From positions 64,289 through 128,288 of the forward strand of contig NZ_LMPT01000024.1 in NCBI RefSeq assembly GCF_001424425.1: 64,000 nucleotides of DNA. The letters run 5' to 3'. This document shows, in pieces, positions 1 through 12,233 of the stretch (position 1 is its first letter; the number at the start of each line of letters is the position of its first letter). The position numbers were made by a program, and so were the translations under genes. Origin of the DNA: Acidovorax sp. Leaf191. Its GTDB lineage: Bacteria; Pseudomonadota; Gammaproteobacteria; Burkholderiales; Burkholderiaceae_C. The notes under the pieces were generated by a model, which made no database searches, was not told where the DNA came from, and worked only from the letters and a program-made list of their open reading frames with translations.

Positions 1-1240
1 CGGGCATGACCATGCTCTTGCGCTCGGGGCCCATGAGGATCTTGTCCTTGGCCTTCTCGAAGTCCTGCATTTCCACCGTGCGCGCATTGCGCCGGGCCGC
101 CATCAGGGCCGCCTCATTGCACAGGTTGGCCAGGTCGGCACCGCTCATGCCGGGCGTGCCACGGGCGATGATGCCGGGCGCCACGTCCTGCCCGATCGGG
201 ATCTTGCGCATGTGCACGTTCAGGATCTGCTCACGGCCCCGGATGTCGGGCAGCGTCACGTACACCTGGCGGTCGAAGCGGCCAGGGCGCAGCAGGGCGG
301 CGTCCAGGATGTCCGGGCGGTTGGTGGCAGCCACCACGATCACGCCCAGGTTGGTCTCGAAACCGTCCATCTCGACCAGCATCTGGTTCAGGGTCTGCTC
401 GCGCTCGTCGTTGCCGCCGCCCAGGCCCGCGCCACGCTGGCGGCCCACGGCGTCGATTTCATCGATGAAGATGATGCAGGGAGCGTTCTTCTTGGCGTTG
501 TCGAACATGTCGCGCACACGGGCCGCGCCCACGCCGACGAACATTTCCACGAAGTCCGAACCCGAGATGCTGAAGAACGGCACCTTGGCTTCGCCCGCGA
601 TGGACTTGGCCAGCAAGGTCTTGCCGGTACCGGGAGGGCCGACCAACAACAGGCCGCGCGGAATGCGCCCGCCGAGCTTCTGGAACTTCTGCGGGTCCTT
701 GAGGAAGTCCACGACTTCCTTGACTTCTTCCTTGGCCTCGTCGCAGCCAGCCACGTCCGCGAACGTGACCTGGTTGTTGTTCTCGTCGAGCATGCGCGCC
801 TTGCTTTTACCGAAGCTGAAGGCACCGCCCTTGCCGCCGCCCTGCATCTGGCGCATGAAGTACACCCACACACCGATCAGCAGCAGCATGGGGCCCCAGC
901 TGACCAGCAGGGTCATGAGCAGGGAGCCTTCTTCGCGGGGCTTGACGTCGAACTTGACGTTGTTGTTGATGAGGTCGCCCACGAGGCCGCGGTCGAGGTA
1001 GGTGGCGGTCGTGCGGATCTTGCGGTCGTCGTTGGTGACGGCCACGATCTCGGTGCCGCCCTGGCCTTCCTGGATGGTTGCACTCTTGATGCGGTTGCTG
1101 CGGACTTCCTCGAGGAACTCCGAGTAGCCGACGTGGCCTGCGCTGGCGCCTGCACGGGTGTCAAACTGTTTGAACACCGTGAAAAGCACCATGGCGATGA
1201 CCAGCCACACGGCAATTTTTGAAAACCACTGATTGTTCAA
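1..1240 (-). CDS. ftsH: ATP-dependent zinc metalloprotease FtsH (N-terminal part, cut by window edge)
   Basis: Membrane-anchored AAA+ protease that degrades misfolded and regulatory membrane and cytosolic proteins. About 413 residues are visible. They show a first membrane segment at about 8-24, a periplasmic domain, a second membrane segment at about 105-128, Walker A GPPGTGKT near 200, Walker [10 protein letters not shown] near 255, and the second region of homology with ATNRPD near 302. The window ends just before the expected zinc motif HExxH, so the protease domain lies outside. I chose a TTG start because it gives the usual N-terminus [13 protein letters not shown] and has GGAG upstream; no ATG in frame is suitable. 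It lies 179 bp downstream of rlmE on the same strand, the same pairing as ftsJ-ftsH in enterobacteria. Confidence 0.95.
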   Translation of the reverse strand, partial: MNNQWFSKIAVWLVIAMVLFTVFKQFDTRAGASAGHVGYSEFLEEVRSNRIKSATIQEGQGGTEIVAVTNDDRKIRTTATYLDRGLVGDLINNNVKFDVKPREEGSLLMTLLVSWGPMLLLIGVWVYFMRQMQGGGKGGAFSFGKSKARMLDENNNQVTFADVAGCDEAKEEVKEVVDFLKDPQKFQKLGGRIPRGLLLVGPPGTGKTLLAKSIAGEAKVPFFSISGSDFVEMFVGVGAARVRDMFDNAKKNAPCIIFIDEIDAVGRQRGAGLGGGNDEREQTLNQMLVEMDGFETNLGVIVVAATNRPDILDAALLRPGRFDRQVYVTLPDIRGREQILNVHMRKIPIGQDVAPGIIARGTPGMSGADLANLCNEAALMAARRNARTVEMQDFEKAKDKILMGPERKSMVMP

Positions 1241-1299
1241 GCGGGGCTCCAGTTGCAGGAAACAGAAAACGGACACACTGCCGTCACGTCACGGCTTGC

Positions 1300-1327
1300 A
1301 TGTGTGGCCCATTTTAGGTCTTTCAAG
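1300..1327 (-). promoter_or_regulatory. Candidate sigma-32 (heat-shock) promoter upstream of ftsH
   Basis: On the minus strand CTTGAAA is followed after 13 bp by CCACACAT, about 60 bp upstream of the ftsH TTG. The RpoH consensus is CTTGAAA, 11-16 bp, then CCCCATNT. The -35 match is complete and the -10 match is partial. ftsH is a known heat-shock gene in other proteobacteria, which supports the reading. Confidence 0.45.
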
Positions 1328-1419
1328 CCACCCGGCCATAGCTATTCCCCCTATCGGCCATGGAAACAGCACGGACTTTGCGGCCATCCGTCACGCTTCT
1401 TGACCCCGGACAAGGCGAT

Positions 1420-2082
1420 TCAGGCGGTTTTCTTGAGCCCCATCCCGACCAGGAAGGTTTCCGACGACTTGTCGCGCGACGCCTTGGGCTTCAAGGGTTT
1501 CACCACCTTGAAGGTCTGCTTGAAAAGCGTCACCAGGTCGCTGTAGCCGCTGCCATGGAAGAGCTTGACCACCAGCGCGCCATCCGGTTTCAAATGGTTG
1601 CAAGCAAAATCCACCGCCAGCTCCACCAGATGGGCGATTCGCGCTGCGTCGGCCGACTCGATCCCCGACAGATTGGGCGCCATGTCGGACACCACCACAT
1701 CCACCACCTTGCCTGCCAGGGCTTCTTCCAGCCGTGCGAGGACATCGGCCTCGCGGAAATCGCCGTTCAGGTACGTGACGCCTTCGATGGGCTCCATGGG
1801 CAGGATGTCCAGCGCGATGATCGTCCCGTTGAGCTGCCCCGCTGCCGCCCCGGCGGGTGACATGCGGCGGCGCAGGTACTGGCTCCAGGCGCCGGGGGTC
1901 GAGCCCAGGTCCACCACGGTGTGGCCCGGCTTGACCAGCCCCAGTTGCTCGTCGATCTCCTTGAGCTTGTAGGCCGCCCGTGCGCGGTAGCCCTCCTTGT
2001 GGGCCAGCTTGACGTACGTGTCGTTCACGTGGTCGTTCAACCAGGCTTTGTTGACCTTCTTGCTCTGCGTTTTGACTTTCAT
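1420..2082 (-). CDS. rlmE: 23S rRNA (uridine-2'-O)-methyltransferase RlmE (FtsJ/RrmJ)
   Basis: Methylates the 2'-OH of a conserved uridine in the A-loop of 23S rRNA in the assembled 50S subunit, using S-adenosylmethionine. The protein is 220 residues against about 209 in E. coli. The SAM-binding motif [13 protein letters not shown] lies near residue 55. The K-D-K-E catalytic set is visible as AAYKL, SDMAP, VVKLFHG and SSETFLVG. The start [14 protein letters not shown] is the family start; longer readings run back through yhbY and are not credible. It is divergent from yhbY with 69 bp between them and precedes ftsH on the same strand, the conserved ftsJ-ftsH context. Confidence 0.95.
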   Translation of the reverse strand: MKVKTQSKKVNKAWLNDHVNDTYVKLAHKEGYRARAAYKLKEIDEQLGLVKPGHTVVDLGSTPGAWSQYLRRRMSPAGAAAGQLNGTIIALDILPMEPIEGVTYLNGDFREADVLARLEEALAGKVVDVVVSDMAPNLSGIESADAARIAHLVELAVDFACNHLKPDGALVVKLFHGSGYSDLVTLFKQTFKVVKPLKPKASRDKSSETFLVGMGLKKTA

Positions 2083-2092
2083 ACGGCCGTAT
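2081..2092. promoter_or_regulatory. Perfect 12-bp palindrome in the rlmE/yhbY divergent region
   Basis: ATACGGCCGTAT is a perfect palindrome that begins at the rlmE start codon. A half-like copy, ATACGGCC, recurs at 2143-2150 just before the yhbY start. It could be an operator shared by the two divergent genes or part of a promoter. Only the symmetry is seen; the role is inference. Confidence 0.3.
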
Positions 2093-2151
2093 TGTCTCCC
2101 GACACGCAAGATGACCGGGCACCGGACGGCAGGCCGCGGATAATACGGCCC

Positions 2152-2625
2152 ATGCCCCAAATTCAACTGACCCCCGCCGAGCGCCGATTTCACCGCGCTG
2201 ATGCCCACCATCTGGACCCCGTGGTCCTGGTCGGCGGCGACGGCCTGACCCCTGCCGTCAAAAAAGAGATCGACGCTGCGCTCAATGCCCACGGCCTCAT
2301 CAAGGTCCGTGTGTTCGGCGATGACCGCGCAGCCCGCGAGCTGATGTACCAGGAGCTTGCTGCCGACCTCAACGCCGCCCCCGTGCAGCACATCGGCAAG
2401 CTGCTGGTGCTTTGGCGCCCCGTGCCCGCCAAGGAAAAGGCGGTGGACGAAGACCGCATGCCCGGCCCGCGCGACGTGAAGGTGCTCAAGTTCAGCAAGC
2501 GCGGCGGCCAGCGCCCGGAAATCAAGCAATTGCGCGTGCTGGGCAACCAGCGCCTGACCTCCGGCGGCCAGATCAAGCGCGCCAAGCCCAAGCAAAAGTC
2601 CATCAAGAAGCGCCAGGCCGACTGA
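2152..2625 (+). CDS. yhbY: YhbY-family ribosome assembly RNA-binding protein (CRM domain)
   Basis: Single CRM (CRS1-YhbY) domain protein that associates with pre-50S ribosomal particles. The conserved core covers about residues 5-95, including [15 protein letters not shown], the helix [17 protein letters not shown], and [11 protein letters not shown]. The protein is 157 residues, about 60 longer than the E. coli protein; the extra C-terminal part is rich in Lys and Arg ([16 protein letters not shown]) and probably adds RNA contact. The start is the ATG giving [12 protein letters not shown]. Its TGA stop shares a base with the start of the next gene (TGATG), so the two are probably co-translated. 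The divergent neighbour rlmE also acts on the 50S subunit. Confidence 0.9.
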   Translation: MPQIQLTPAERRFHRADAHHLDPVVLVGGDGLTPAVKKEIDAALNAHGLIKVRVFGDDRAARELMYQELAADLNAAPVQHIGKLLVLWRPVPAKEKAVDEDRMPGPRDVKVLKFSKRGGQRPEIKQLRVLGNQRLTSGGQIKRAKPKQKSIKKRQAD

Positions 2626-3419
2626 TGGGCCTGCCCGCAGTCTCTGCAGAACCTGCAGCTTCTGCCGCCCCACCCGGCCCGGCCGGCCCGGCGCCCGTGC
2701 GCCACATCCTGTGCATGAAGTGGGGCACGAAATACGGCCCCGAGTATGTCAATCGGCTGTATGCGATGGTGCGAAGGCATCTGGCGGGGGACTTCCGCTT
2801 CGTCTGCCTGACGGACGACAGCGAGGGCATTCGCGCCGAGGTGCTGTGCCTGCCCATTCCGGCGCTCGACCTGCCGCCCGGCATTCCGGAGCGCGGCTGG
2901 ACCAAGCTGGCCACCTTCGCCGCCGATCTGCACGGGCTGCGGGGCACCGCCTTGTTCCTCGATGTGGACGTGGTCGTCACCGGTAGCCTGGAGGGGTTCT
3001 TCACCCAGCCTGGCCAGTTCCTGATCATTCACGACTACAAGCGCCCGTGGCGCATCACCGGCAATTCATCGGTCTACCGGTTCGAGCTGGGTGCGCACCC
3101 GGACGTGCTGGAGCATTTCCGCGCGCACTTTGCCGAGATCCGGCAGGAGTTTCGCAACGAGCAGGCGTACCTGTCGGACTTCCTGCACAAGCAGGGCAAG
3201 CTGCAGTACTGGCCCGCCGAGTGGTGCCCGAGCTTCAAGTACCACGGCATCCCGCCCTGGCCCACCAACTACTGGCGGCCTCCTTTTGTGCCGCCGGGGG
3301 CCCGCATCGTGATCTTTCACGGGGAATGCAATCCGCCCGATGCACTGGCAGGGCGGCGCAACCGGCGGTTTCGCTATATCCGCCCGGCCACGTGGGTCGC
3401 GGAACACTGGCGGGAATAA
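2625..3419 (+). CDS. Glycosyltransferase-like protein (DxD-type)
   Basis: 264-residue predicted cytosolic protein. After a Pro/Ala-rich start comes a segment typical of GT-A-type sugar transferases: [11 protein letters not shown], then FVCLTDD, then [13 protein letters not shown], where DVD fits a metal- and nucleotide-sugar-binding DxD motif, and a late [12 protein letters not shown]. Sugar donor and acceptor are unknown. The gene overlaps yhbY by one base (TGATG), so it is likely translated with it although no functional link is obvious. If the first methionine is not used, MKWGTKYG about 30 residues later is an alternative start. A homologue after yhbY is common in Comamonadaceae as I recall. 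Confidence 0.7.
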   Translation: MGLPAVSAEPAASAAPPGPAGPAPVRHILCMKWGTKYGPEYVNRLYAMVRRHLAGDFRFVCLTDDSEGIRAEVLCLPIPALDLPPGIPERGWTKLATFAADLHGLRGTALFLDVDVVVTGSLEGFFTQPGQFLIIHDYKRPWRITGNSSVYRFELGAHPDVLEHFRAHFAEIRQEFRNEQAYLSDFLHKQGKLQYWPAEWCPSFKYHGIPPWPTNYWRPPFVPPGARIVIFHGECNPPDALAGRRNRRFRYIRPATWVAEHWRE

Positions 3420-3574
3420 GACAGACGAGGCGCGGGTTGCAGGGCACTGCACCGCCCCCACGATGCCAGGCGTTGCGGTGACTGGCTGACGGCGGCACCG
3501 AAGCTTGGGCGCGCACGCCACACAGCACCGCCGCCCGCCCCGGGCAGCGCCCCTTCAAACGGTTCTACGCAGCG

Positions 3575-4060
3575 TCAGTGCCCGTCGACAGGCGCGCCGG
3601 CCGCATCGTCCGCTGGCGACCCGGGCGCATCGGTGGCCCCTGGGCGCAAGGTGCTCCAGAGCACCGCCAGGGCGCAGCCCCACTGCAGCACATACATGAC
3701 GGACCCCACGCTGTGCCACAGGCGCAGATCCTGGCGGGCCACGATGCGCGGCGCCACGCCGAACTGGGACAACAATGCCAGCAGCATGCCCCCCAGTATG
3801 AAAACCATAGCAGCCTGCGCCCACGGGTATTGCCGTACCGCGTGTTTGGGACGCGACATCAGCAGCAGCACCACGCAGCATGCGACCGCCACCCAGGTCT
3901 GCGCGGCGAACAGCCTGGCGGCCATGTTGCCGGCGATGGATGGGGACGGAAGGTGCGCAAAAAGCAGCGGCACCACCAGAAATCCGATGGTGGTGAGGCT
4001 GCCCCACCACAGGGCCGCCACGAGGGCGGGAAGACGCTGGCGCATGCCCGGGCCGGTCAC
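3575..4060 (-). CDS. DUF4149 family membrane protein
   Basis: 161-residue protein with four hydrophobic segments (about 10-33, 48-68, 81-101 and 118-137), which fits the DUF4149 family of four-helix inner-membrane proteins of unknown function. The GTG start overlaps the greA stop codon (GTGA), indicating translational coupling. An ATG five codons in ([12 protein letters not shown]) is an equally good start. The C-terminus is a hydrophilic Ala/Asp/Gly-rich tail. It sits convergent to the glycosyltransferase-like gene with about 155 bp between them and no clear terminator. Confidence 0.75.
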   Translation of the reverse strand: MTGPGMRQRLPALVAALWWGSLTTIGFLVVPLLFAHLPSPSIAGNMAARLFAAQTWVAVACCVVLLLMSRPKHAVRQYPWAQAAMVFILGGMLLALLSQFGVAPRIVARQDLRLWHSVGSVMYVLQWGCALAVLWSTLRPGATDAPGSPADDAAGAPVDGH

Positions 4061-4533
4061 TGGTAGCTCACGCCCACCACTTCGTAGCGGCGGATGCCAC
4101 CGGGCGCCTGCACTTCGGCCGTGTCGCCCTCTTCCTTGCCGATCAGTGCACGGGCGATGGGGCTCGAAATATTGATCAGGCCCTGCTTCAGATCCGCTTC
4201 GTCCTCGCCCACGATCTGGTACTTGACGGCTTCGCCGGACTCTTCGTCCTCCAGCTCGACCGTGGCGCCGAACACCACCTTGCCGCCGCCGTCCACAGCG
4301 CTGGGGTCGATCACCTGCGCCACCGAGAGCTTGCCTTCGATTTCCTGGATGCGGCCTTCAATGAAGCCCTGGCGGTCCTTGGCAGCGTCGTAGTCGGCGT
4401 TTTCGCTCAGGTCGCCCTGTGCACGGGCTTCGGCGATGGCGGTGATCACTGCGGGGCGTTCCACGGTCTTGAGGCGGTGCAGCTCCTCCTTGAGCTTCTC
4501 CGAGCCGCGCTTGGTGATTGGAATGGTGGCCAT
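4057..4533 (-). CDS. greA: Transcription elongation factor GreA
   Basis: Rescues backtracked RNA polymerase by stimulating cleavage of the transcript 3' end. The protein is 158 residues, the usual length. The N-terminal coiled coil carries the acidic tip with [13 protein letters not shown] at about 37-49, whose Asp and Glu residues contact the polymerase active site. The C-terminal FKBP-like domain ends [16 protein letters not shown]...YEVVGVSY. I chose [14 protein letters not shown] as the start; five more in-frame codons upstream (METKN) are possible but not usual. It is followed with overlap by the DUF4149 gene and preceded by carB and a hairpin. Confidence 0.96.
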   Translation of the reverse strand: MATIPITKRGSEKLKEELHRLKTVERPAVITAIAEARAQGDLSENADYDAAKDRQGFIEGRIQEIEGKLSVAQVIDPSAVDGGGKVVFGATVELEDEESGEAVKYQIVGEDEADLKQGLINISSPIARALIGKEEGDTAEVQAPGGIRRYEVVGVSYQ

Positions 4534-4634
4534 GTTTTTCGTCTCCATAGGTCAACAAGGCCGGCGCCTGCCACGGGGGCACGGCACCGGTCGGTCAGCC
4601 CGCAAGGCAAGCAATGCTGTGCGATTGGCGACCC

Positions 4635-4670
4635 TACAAAAGGAAACCGCCGCACGTTGCCGCGCGGCGG
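4635..4670 (-). terminator. Terminator-like hairpin between carB and greA
   Basis: Reading leftward after the carB stop, CCGCCGC and GCGGCGG form a stem around a 10-base loop, followed by TTTCCTTTT. The interrupted T-tract suggests partial termination, so greA could receive some read-through as well as its own promoter. Confidence 0.5.
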
Positions 4671-4708
4671 TGTTGTTCAGCGGCCAATTATGCCGCTTTT
4701 GGGGGCCT

Positions 4709-7975
<3,267 letters not shown>

Positions 7976-7985
7976 GGTGCGTCGA

Positions 7986-8408
7986 TCAGTCGATCGTGGG
8001 TTCGGCTGCCTGGGAGCCAGGGGTCTCTACAGAGGGTGCGGCGTCCGCCTGCGGGCGGCGGGCGGTCAGCTTGGCAAGCAGCGCCTCGGCCCGGGCGGGG
8101 GGAAGGTTCTTCTGCATCAGTTGCAGCAGGCCATCCCCCTGGATCAGCGGGCGCAGGACTTCCTCTTCAGCGTCATAAAAGGTCACTTCCCAGTCCTGGA
8201 GCAGCTCTGCAAACTCTGCGTCGTCCAGCGTCTTGCCCTTGGCCACGAGCGTGATCAGGGGCATGGCCTTGTTCTCGACAAAGGCCTTCTTGTAGGGCTT
8301 TTGCGCCCATCGCTCGGTGAACCATTCGCGGTGGGGCGACGGCAGCGTCAGGACGCGCTTGTGGATCGCCTTTTCCAGGGTTGCGAGGGGGAAGCTGAAA
8401 AATTTCAT
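7986..8408 (-). CDS. Conserved small protein between carA and carB, function unknown
   Basis: 140-residue protein without recognised catalytic motif. It begins [20 protein letters not shown], has a charged helical middle, and ends in an Ala/Pro-rich tail. There is no signal peptide or membrane segment. It is packed tightly between carA (17 bp upstream) and carB (10 bp downstream), so it must be co-transcribed with them. From memory, small genes at this position occur in other Comamonadaceae, where they are only called hypothetical. A role linked to carbamoyl-phosphate synthase is suggested by position only. Confidence 0.75.
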   Translation of the reverse strand: MKFFSFPLATLEKAIHKRVLTLPSPHREWFTERWAQKPYKKAFVENKAMPLITLVAKGKTLDDAEFAELLQDWEVTFYDAEEEVLRPLIQGDGLLQLMQKNLPPARAEALLAKLTARRPQADAAPSVETPGSQAAEPTID

Positions 8409-8425
8409 GGCGCTGTTCCTTGATT

Positions 8426-9598
8426 TCAGGCCGCCTTGGCCGCGCGCATGGCGTCGGTGAAGCGGTCGAACAGGTAGGCGATGTCGTGCGGGCCGGGCGA
8501 TGCTTCGGGGTGGCCCTGGAAGCAGAACGCCGGCTTGTCCTTGTGCGCCAGGCCCTGCAGCGTGCCGTCGAACAAACTGACGTGCGTGGCACGCAGGTGG
8601 GCCGGCAGCGACTGCATGTCCACCGCGAAACCGTGGTTCTGGCTGGTGATGCTCACGCGGCCGTTGTCCAGGTCCTTCACGGGGTGGTTGGCTCCGTGGT
8701 GGCTGTTCGTCATCTTGAAGGTCTTGGCGCCCGCGGCCAGGGCCATGATCTGGTGGCCCAGGCAGATGCCGAAGGTCGGCACGCCGCTGTCGACGATGGT
8801 GCGGGTGGCGGCGATGGCGTAGTCGCAGGGCTCCGGGTCGCCAGGGCCGTTGGACAGGAACACGCCATCAGGCTTCAGGGCCAGCACATCGGCCGCTGGC
8901 GTCTGCGCGGGCACCACGGTGACCTTGCAGCCGCGCTGGGCCAGCATGCGCAGGATGTTCAGCTTCACACCGTAGTCGTAGGCCACCACGTGGAACTCGG
9001 GAGACTCCAGCTTGCCGTAGCCCTTGCCCAGCACCCACTCGGTCTGGGTCCACTCGTAGGTGGCTTTGGTCGACACCACCTTGGCCAGGTCAAGCCCGGC
9101 CATGTTGGGAGCCGCCTTGGCAGCTGCCAGGGCCTCGTCGATCAGCGCCTGCGTCACCGCCTGGCCTTGCGCCAGGCCGACGATGGCGCCGTTTTGTGCA
9201 CCCTTGCTGCGCAGCAGGCGGGTGAGCTTGCGGGTGTCGATGTTGGCGATGGCGACCGTGTTCTCGCGCACGAGGTACTGGGACAGGGTTTCCGTCTGGC
9301 GGAAATTGCTGGCCAGCAGGGGCAGGTCCTTGATGATCAGGCCCGCGGCATAGACCTTGTCGGCCTCGATATCCTCGCTGTTGACGCCGTAGTTGCCGAT
9401 GTGCGGATACGTGAGCGTCACGATCTGCTGGCAATAGCTGGGGTCGGTGAGGATTTCCTGATAACCGGTGATGGCGGTGTTGAACACCACCTCACCGACG
9501 GTGGTGCCTGTAGCACCAATCGAGTTGCCGATAAAGACCGTGCCGTCTGCGAGCGCCATGATGGCGGGCGGGAAGTTTCCCTTGAGAGACAAAAGCAC
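8426..9598 (-). CDS. carA: Carbamoyl-phosphate synthase small subunit (glutamine amidotransferase)
   Basis: Hydrolyses glutamine and passes ammonia to CarB. The protein is 390 residues. The N-terminal CPSase small-subunit domain includes [20 protein letters not shown], and the C-terminal class I amidotransferase domain has the nucleophile elbow FGICLGHQ near residue 276 and the His-Glu pair in GHPEASPGP. The start is GTG with GGAGA 6-10 bases upstream. A sigma-70-like -10 box lies about 140 bp upstream. It heads the carA-small gene-carB operon. Confidence 0.97.
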   Translation of the reverse strand: MLLSLKGNFPPAIMALADGTVFIGNSIGATGTTVGEVVFNTAITGYQEILTDPSYCQQIVTLTYPHIGNYGVNSEDIEADKVYAAGLIIKDLPLLASNFRQTETLSQYLVRENTVAIANIDTRKLTRLLRSKGAQNGAIVGLAQGQAVTQALIDEALAAAKAAPNMAGLDLAKVVSTKATYEWTQTEWVLGKGYGKLESPEFHVVAYDYGVKLNILRMLAQRGCKVTVVPAQTPAADVLALKPDGVFLSNGPGDPEPCDYAIAATRTIVDSGVPTFGICLGHQIMALAAGAKTFKMTNSHHGANHPVKDLDNGRVSITSQNHGFAVDMQSLPAHLRATHVSLFDGTLQGLAHKDKPAFCFQGHPEASPGPHDIAYLFDRFTDAMRAAKAA

Positions 9599-9898
9599 TG
9601 GGTTCTCCGGATGGTTACGGTCGCCCGGCGCCTGCAGGCCACTCGTACACGCAAACGTACGCAGTGCTGGTGGCTGCTCTCAGAAAAGATTTTTGCTTTG
9701 GGTGCGATCGGGCGACGCTGTTGCGAGAAAAGCTCCCGATTATACCCTTCGGGCGTCTTCGCCCGGCAAATGCATGTCTTGCATAACCTTGTTACGTAAG
9801 GAAGTGTTCCAGGCATTTCAATGCATCACTGCGCGCCTAGACTCCGCCCGGCGCCCATTCAACCATCAACGTTTTCAACCTTCAGAGAGGCTGTTTTC
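9599..9898. promoter_or_regulatory. carA promoter and leader region, divergent from a secreted-protein gene
   Basis: 300-bp intergenic stretch. On the minus strand TATAAT lies at 9744-9739 and TTGCCG about 19 bp upstream of it serves as a weak -35. A perfect hairpin-forming inverted repeat CGGGCG-TCTT-CGCCCG at 9750-9765 sits inside the spacer between them, where a repressor could bind. The transcribed leader of carA would be about 130 nt. On the plus side AGAGAGG before 9899 is the ribosome-binding site of the divergent gene. Confidence 0.55.
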
Positions 9899-10717
9899 AT
9901 GTTTGCTTTCATTCGTCCCCTTGCTGTCGCAGCGGCAGGTCTCGGCATCGCCTTGGCCGCCCAGGCCATGGAGCTGGCCAAGTATCCGAAAGTCTTTGTG
10001 GGCCCGCAGGGAGTCGAAGTCGTTCTGGCCCCCAGCGTGGACGGCAAGCAGGCGCTGGTGCGCGTGAGCGGCATCAACGACCCGATCGACCAGGTGGTCT
10101 TTCTGAGCAACCTGGAGCGGCAAGGCGCAGCGCGCGACGTGTACTCCACCCGCATCGACGGCCGCAACTACGGCCTGCTGCACAAGCAGACCGACGCGTA
10201 CGTCGGTGGCGACAACTATGTGGTCTACCTGCCTGGCAAGCGCGACGGCGTGGTGCTGGCCTTCCATGAAGACAAGACCAAGGCGTTCAAGCTGGCAGAC
10301 CTGCAGGCGAGCTATGAGCGCCAGCAAAAGCAAGGCGTGCAGGAAAAGCTGGCCCGCTTTGACCGCAACAAGCGCCTGGCCAGCGCGCAGGCCGATCTGA
10401 CCAAGGCCGACCAGGATGCCAGCGCCGCGTGCGGCACACCTGTGAAGACCACGGTCGACTGGGCGTCCATCGATGACGAAAAGCTGCAGACCCTGAGCAT
10501 CGGCAGCTTCTGCGGCGTGGTCGCCTCGGAACTGGAGTCCCTCTGCCGCAACACCCCCGCGGCCAAGGCCAAGGCGGCCAGCCTGGGCCAGGTGCAGTGC
10601 AAGTTCGCATCCGCGCTGAAAATCCGCGTGGAAGGCCAGCAAGTGGTGTTCACGACCGAGAAGGACGCGCCCAACCAGGAAGACTTCGTGCGCCAGTTCC
10701 TGCGCAACCAGCAGTAA
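9899..10717 (+). CDS. Predicted periplasmic protein of unknown function
   Basis: 272-residue protein with a signal peptide: MFAFIRP, then a hydrophobic Ala/Val/Leu-rich core, then AAQAMELAKYP, with likely cleavage after AQA. The mature part has a beta-rich N-terminal half (VFVGPQGVEVVLAPSVDGKQ), a Lys/Gln-rich helical linker near 130-165, and four cysteines (ACGTP, SFCGV, SLCRN, VQCKF) that could form two disulfides in the periplasm. I do not recognise the family. The start is the ATG after AGAGAGG; a longer reading would begin before the signal peptide. It diverges from carA and ends convergent with the SPOUT methyltransferase. Confidence 0.75.
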   Translation: MFAFIRPLAVAAAGLGIALAAQAMELAKYPKVFVGPQGVEVVLAPSVDGKQALVRVSGINDPIDQVVFLSNLERQGAARDVYSTRIDGRNYGLLHKQTDAYVGGDNYVVYLPGKRDGVVLAFHEDKTKAFKLADLQASYERQQKQGVQEKLARFDRNKRLASAQADLTKADQDASAACGTPVKTTVDWASIDDEKLQTLSIGSFCGVVASELESLCRNTPAAKAKAASLGQVQCKFASALKIRVEGQQVVFTTEKDAPNQEDFVRQFLRNQQ

Positions 10718-10726
10718 TCAGCCTCC

Positions 10727-10748
10727 CGCGCCACCTCCGGGTGGCGCG
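10727..10748. terminator. Hairpin between two convergent genes
   Basis: CGCGCCACC and GGTGGCGCG form a 9-bp GC-rich stem with a 4-base loop just after the secreted-protein gene. There is no T-tract, so it is a weak intrinsic terminator at best; it may block 3' exonucleases or act in both directions. Confidence 0.4.
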
Positions 10749-10795
10749 AACCTGCCCGCACCCCCGGCAGGAATCCCCTGCCCGAGACCAGCCCT

Positions 10796-11569
10796 TCAGC
10801 GCGCAGCGCCGCTCGCGTGCAGGCAAATGGCGGCGGCGGCAGCCACGTTCAGCGACTCCTCGCCGCCGGGCTGCGCAATGCGGATGCGCAGGGCCGAGCG
10901 CTCTTCCAGCACCGGCGACACGCCCTGCCCTTCGTGCCCCATGACCCAGGCACAGGGCCAGGGCAATGCGGCGCGGTGCAGCCAGTCTCCGGCATGGGAG
11001 CTGGTGACGAGCAGGGGCACCTGCAGCGCCTGCAGCTCTGCGTGCTCCACACCTTCGATGAGATCCAGCGCGAAATGCGCGCCCATGCCGGCCCGCAGCA
11101 CCTTGGGTGACCAGAGGGCCGCGCTGCCCTTGACGGCCACCACCTGGCGGAATCCAAACGCCGAGGCACTGCGCAGGATGGAGCCCACGTTGCCCGCGTC
11201 CTGCACACGGTCGAGCACCACGGTGGCAACCCCCGGCTGCAGCGACGCCGGCACCGCCCAGTCGATGACGAAGCCCATGCGCGCCGGCGACTCCAGCCCG
11301 CTGATCTCGGCGAACAAGGCATCCGAGAGCACTATGATTTTAGGAGCTGCTTGCGCCCACTCCACCTGCGCCAGTGGCCAAAAAGACTCTGCAAACACCG
11401 CCACCGCCGGGCGCTGGTGCCGCTCCAGCGCGGCGCGGCACAGATGGTCGCCCTCCAGCCACACCCTGCCCTGCTTGCGATAGGCCGTGCTGTCCTGCGC
11501 CAGGCGGCGCAGGTCCTTGACGAAAGCGTTGTCGCGCGAATGGATGGGGGTGACGGAAGGTGATGTCAT
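10796..11569 (-). CDS. SPOUT (TrmH/SpoU) family RNA 2'-O-methyltransferase
   Basis: 257-residue methyltransferase of the SpoU class, which methylates ribose 2'-OH in rRNA or tRNA. The N-terminal region resembles the substrate-binding domain of RlmB-type enzymes (VWLEGDHLCRAALE). The trefoil-knot domain carries motif 1 LDRVQDAGNVGSILRSA, motif 2 MGHEGQGVSP, and motif 3 EESLNVAAAAAICLH with the Ser/Asn residues of the SAM site. The target nucleotide cannot be told. I chose MTSPSVTPIHSRDNAF as the start. It is the last gene of the long leftward cluster, 38 bp after rnhB. A segment at 11329-11385 resembles the dispersed palindromic element. Confidence 0.85.
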   Translation of the reverse strand: MTSPSVTPIHSRDNAFVKDLRRLAQDSTAYRKQGRVWLEGDHLCRAALERHQRPAVAVFAESFWPLAQVEWAQAAPKIIVLSDALFAEISGLESPARMGFVIDWAVPASLQPGVATVVLDRVQDAGNVGSILRSASAFGFRQVVAVKGSAALWSPKVLRAGMGAHFALDLIEGVEHAELQALQVPLLVTSSHAGDWLHRAALPWPCAWVMGHEGQGVSPVLEERSALRIRIAQPGGEESLNVAAAAAICLHASGAAR

Positions 11570-11606
11570 CGGCAATGGGGTCACCTGGGCGGTCACCCGC
11601 AACGGG

Positions 11607-12233
11607 TCACAGGAACAGGTTTTGGGCCACCGGTGCGAACGAGCGCCGGTGGTGGATGCAGGCGCCGTGCTCGCGCAGCGCGGCCATGTGGATCGCCGTG
11701 CCGTAGCCCTTGTGGCCGGCAAAGCCGTAATGGGGGAAGTCCTGGTCGATCTGCGCGCACCAGCGGTCGCGGTGCACCTTGGCCAGGATGGAGGCGGCCG
11801 AGATGGCCTGCACCAGCGCATCGCCCTTGACGATGGCCTCGGCCGGCACGTCCAGCAGCGGCAAGCGGTTGCCGTCCACCAGCACCCGCACGGGCTTGAG
11901 CCGCAGGCCGATCACCGCGCGGCGCATCGCCAGCAGGGTGGCCTGCAGGATGTTCAGGCTGTCGATCTCTTCGACGCTCGCCTCGGCGATGGAGCAGCAC
12001 AGCGCCTTGGCGCGGATCTCGTCGTAGAGCTTCTCGCGCCGGGCTGCGGTCAGGGTCTTGGAGTCCGCTAGGCCTGCGATGGGATGCAGGTCGTCCAGGA
12101 TGACGGCGGCAGCCACCACCGGGCCGGCCAGGGGCCCGCGGCCGGCCTCGTCCACCCCGGCAAGAAGTCCGGGGGGATGCCAGGGCAGGCTGGCTTGCTC
12201 AGGCTGTGGGAGCGAGGATTTTCTGGATCGCAT
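11607..12233 (-). CDS. rnhB: Ribonuclease HII
   Basis: Cleaves the RNA strand of RNA-DNA hybrids, including single misincorporated ribonucleotides. The active-site residues are visible in [14 protein letters not shown] (first Asp and Glu), VLVDGN and KVHRDR, with DSKTL downstream of the first motif. The start is uncertain: [13 protein letters not shown] gives 208 residues, and an upstream in-frame start at 12272 adds 13. Either way the gene overlaps the end of lpxB, as is usual in the lpxB-rnhB context. Neither start has a strong Shine-Dalgarno, so coupling to lpxB translation is likely. Confidence 0.93.
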   Translation of the reverse strand: MRSRKSSLPQPEQASLPWHPPGLLAGVDEAGRGPLAGPVVAAAVILDDLHPIAGLADSKTLTAARREKLYDEIRAKALCCSIAEASVEEIDSLNILQATLLAMRRAVIGLRLKPVRVLVDGNRLPLLDVPAEAIVKGDALVQAISAASILAKVHRDRWCAQIDQDFPHYGFAGHKGYGTAIHMAALREHGACIHHRRSFAPVAQNLFL

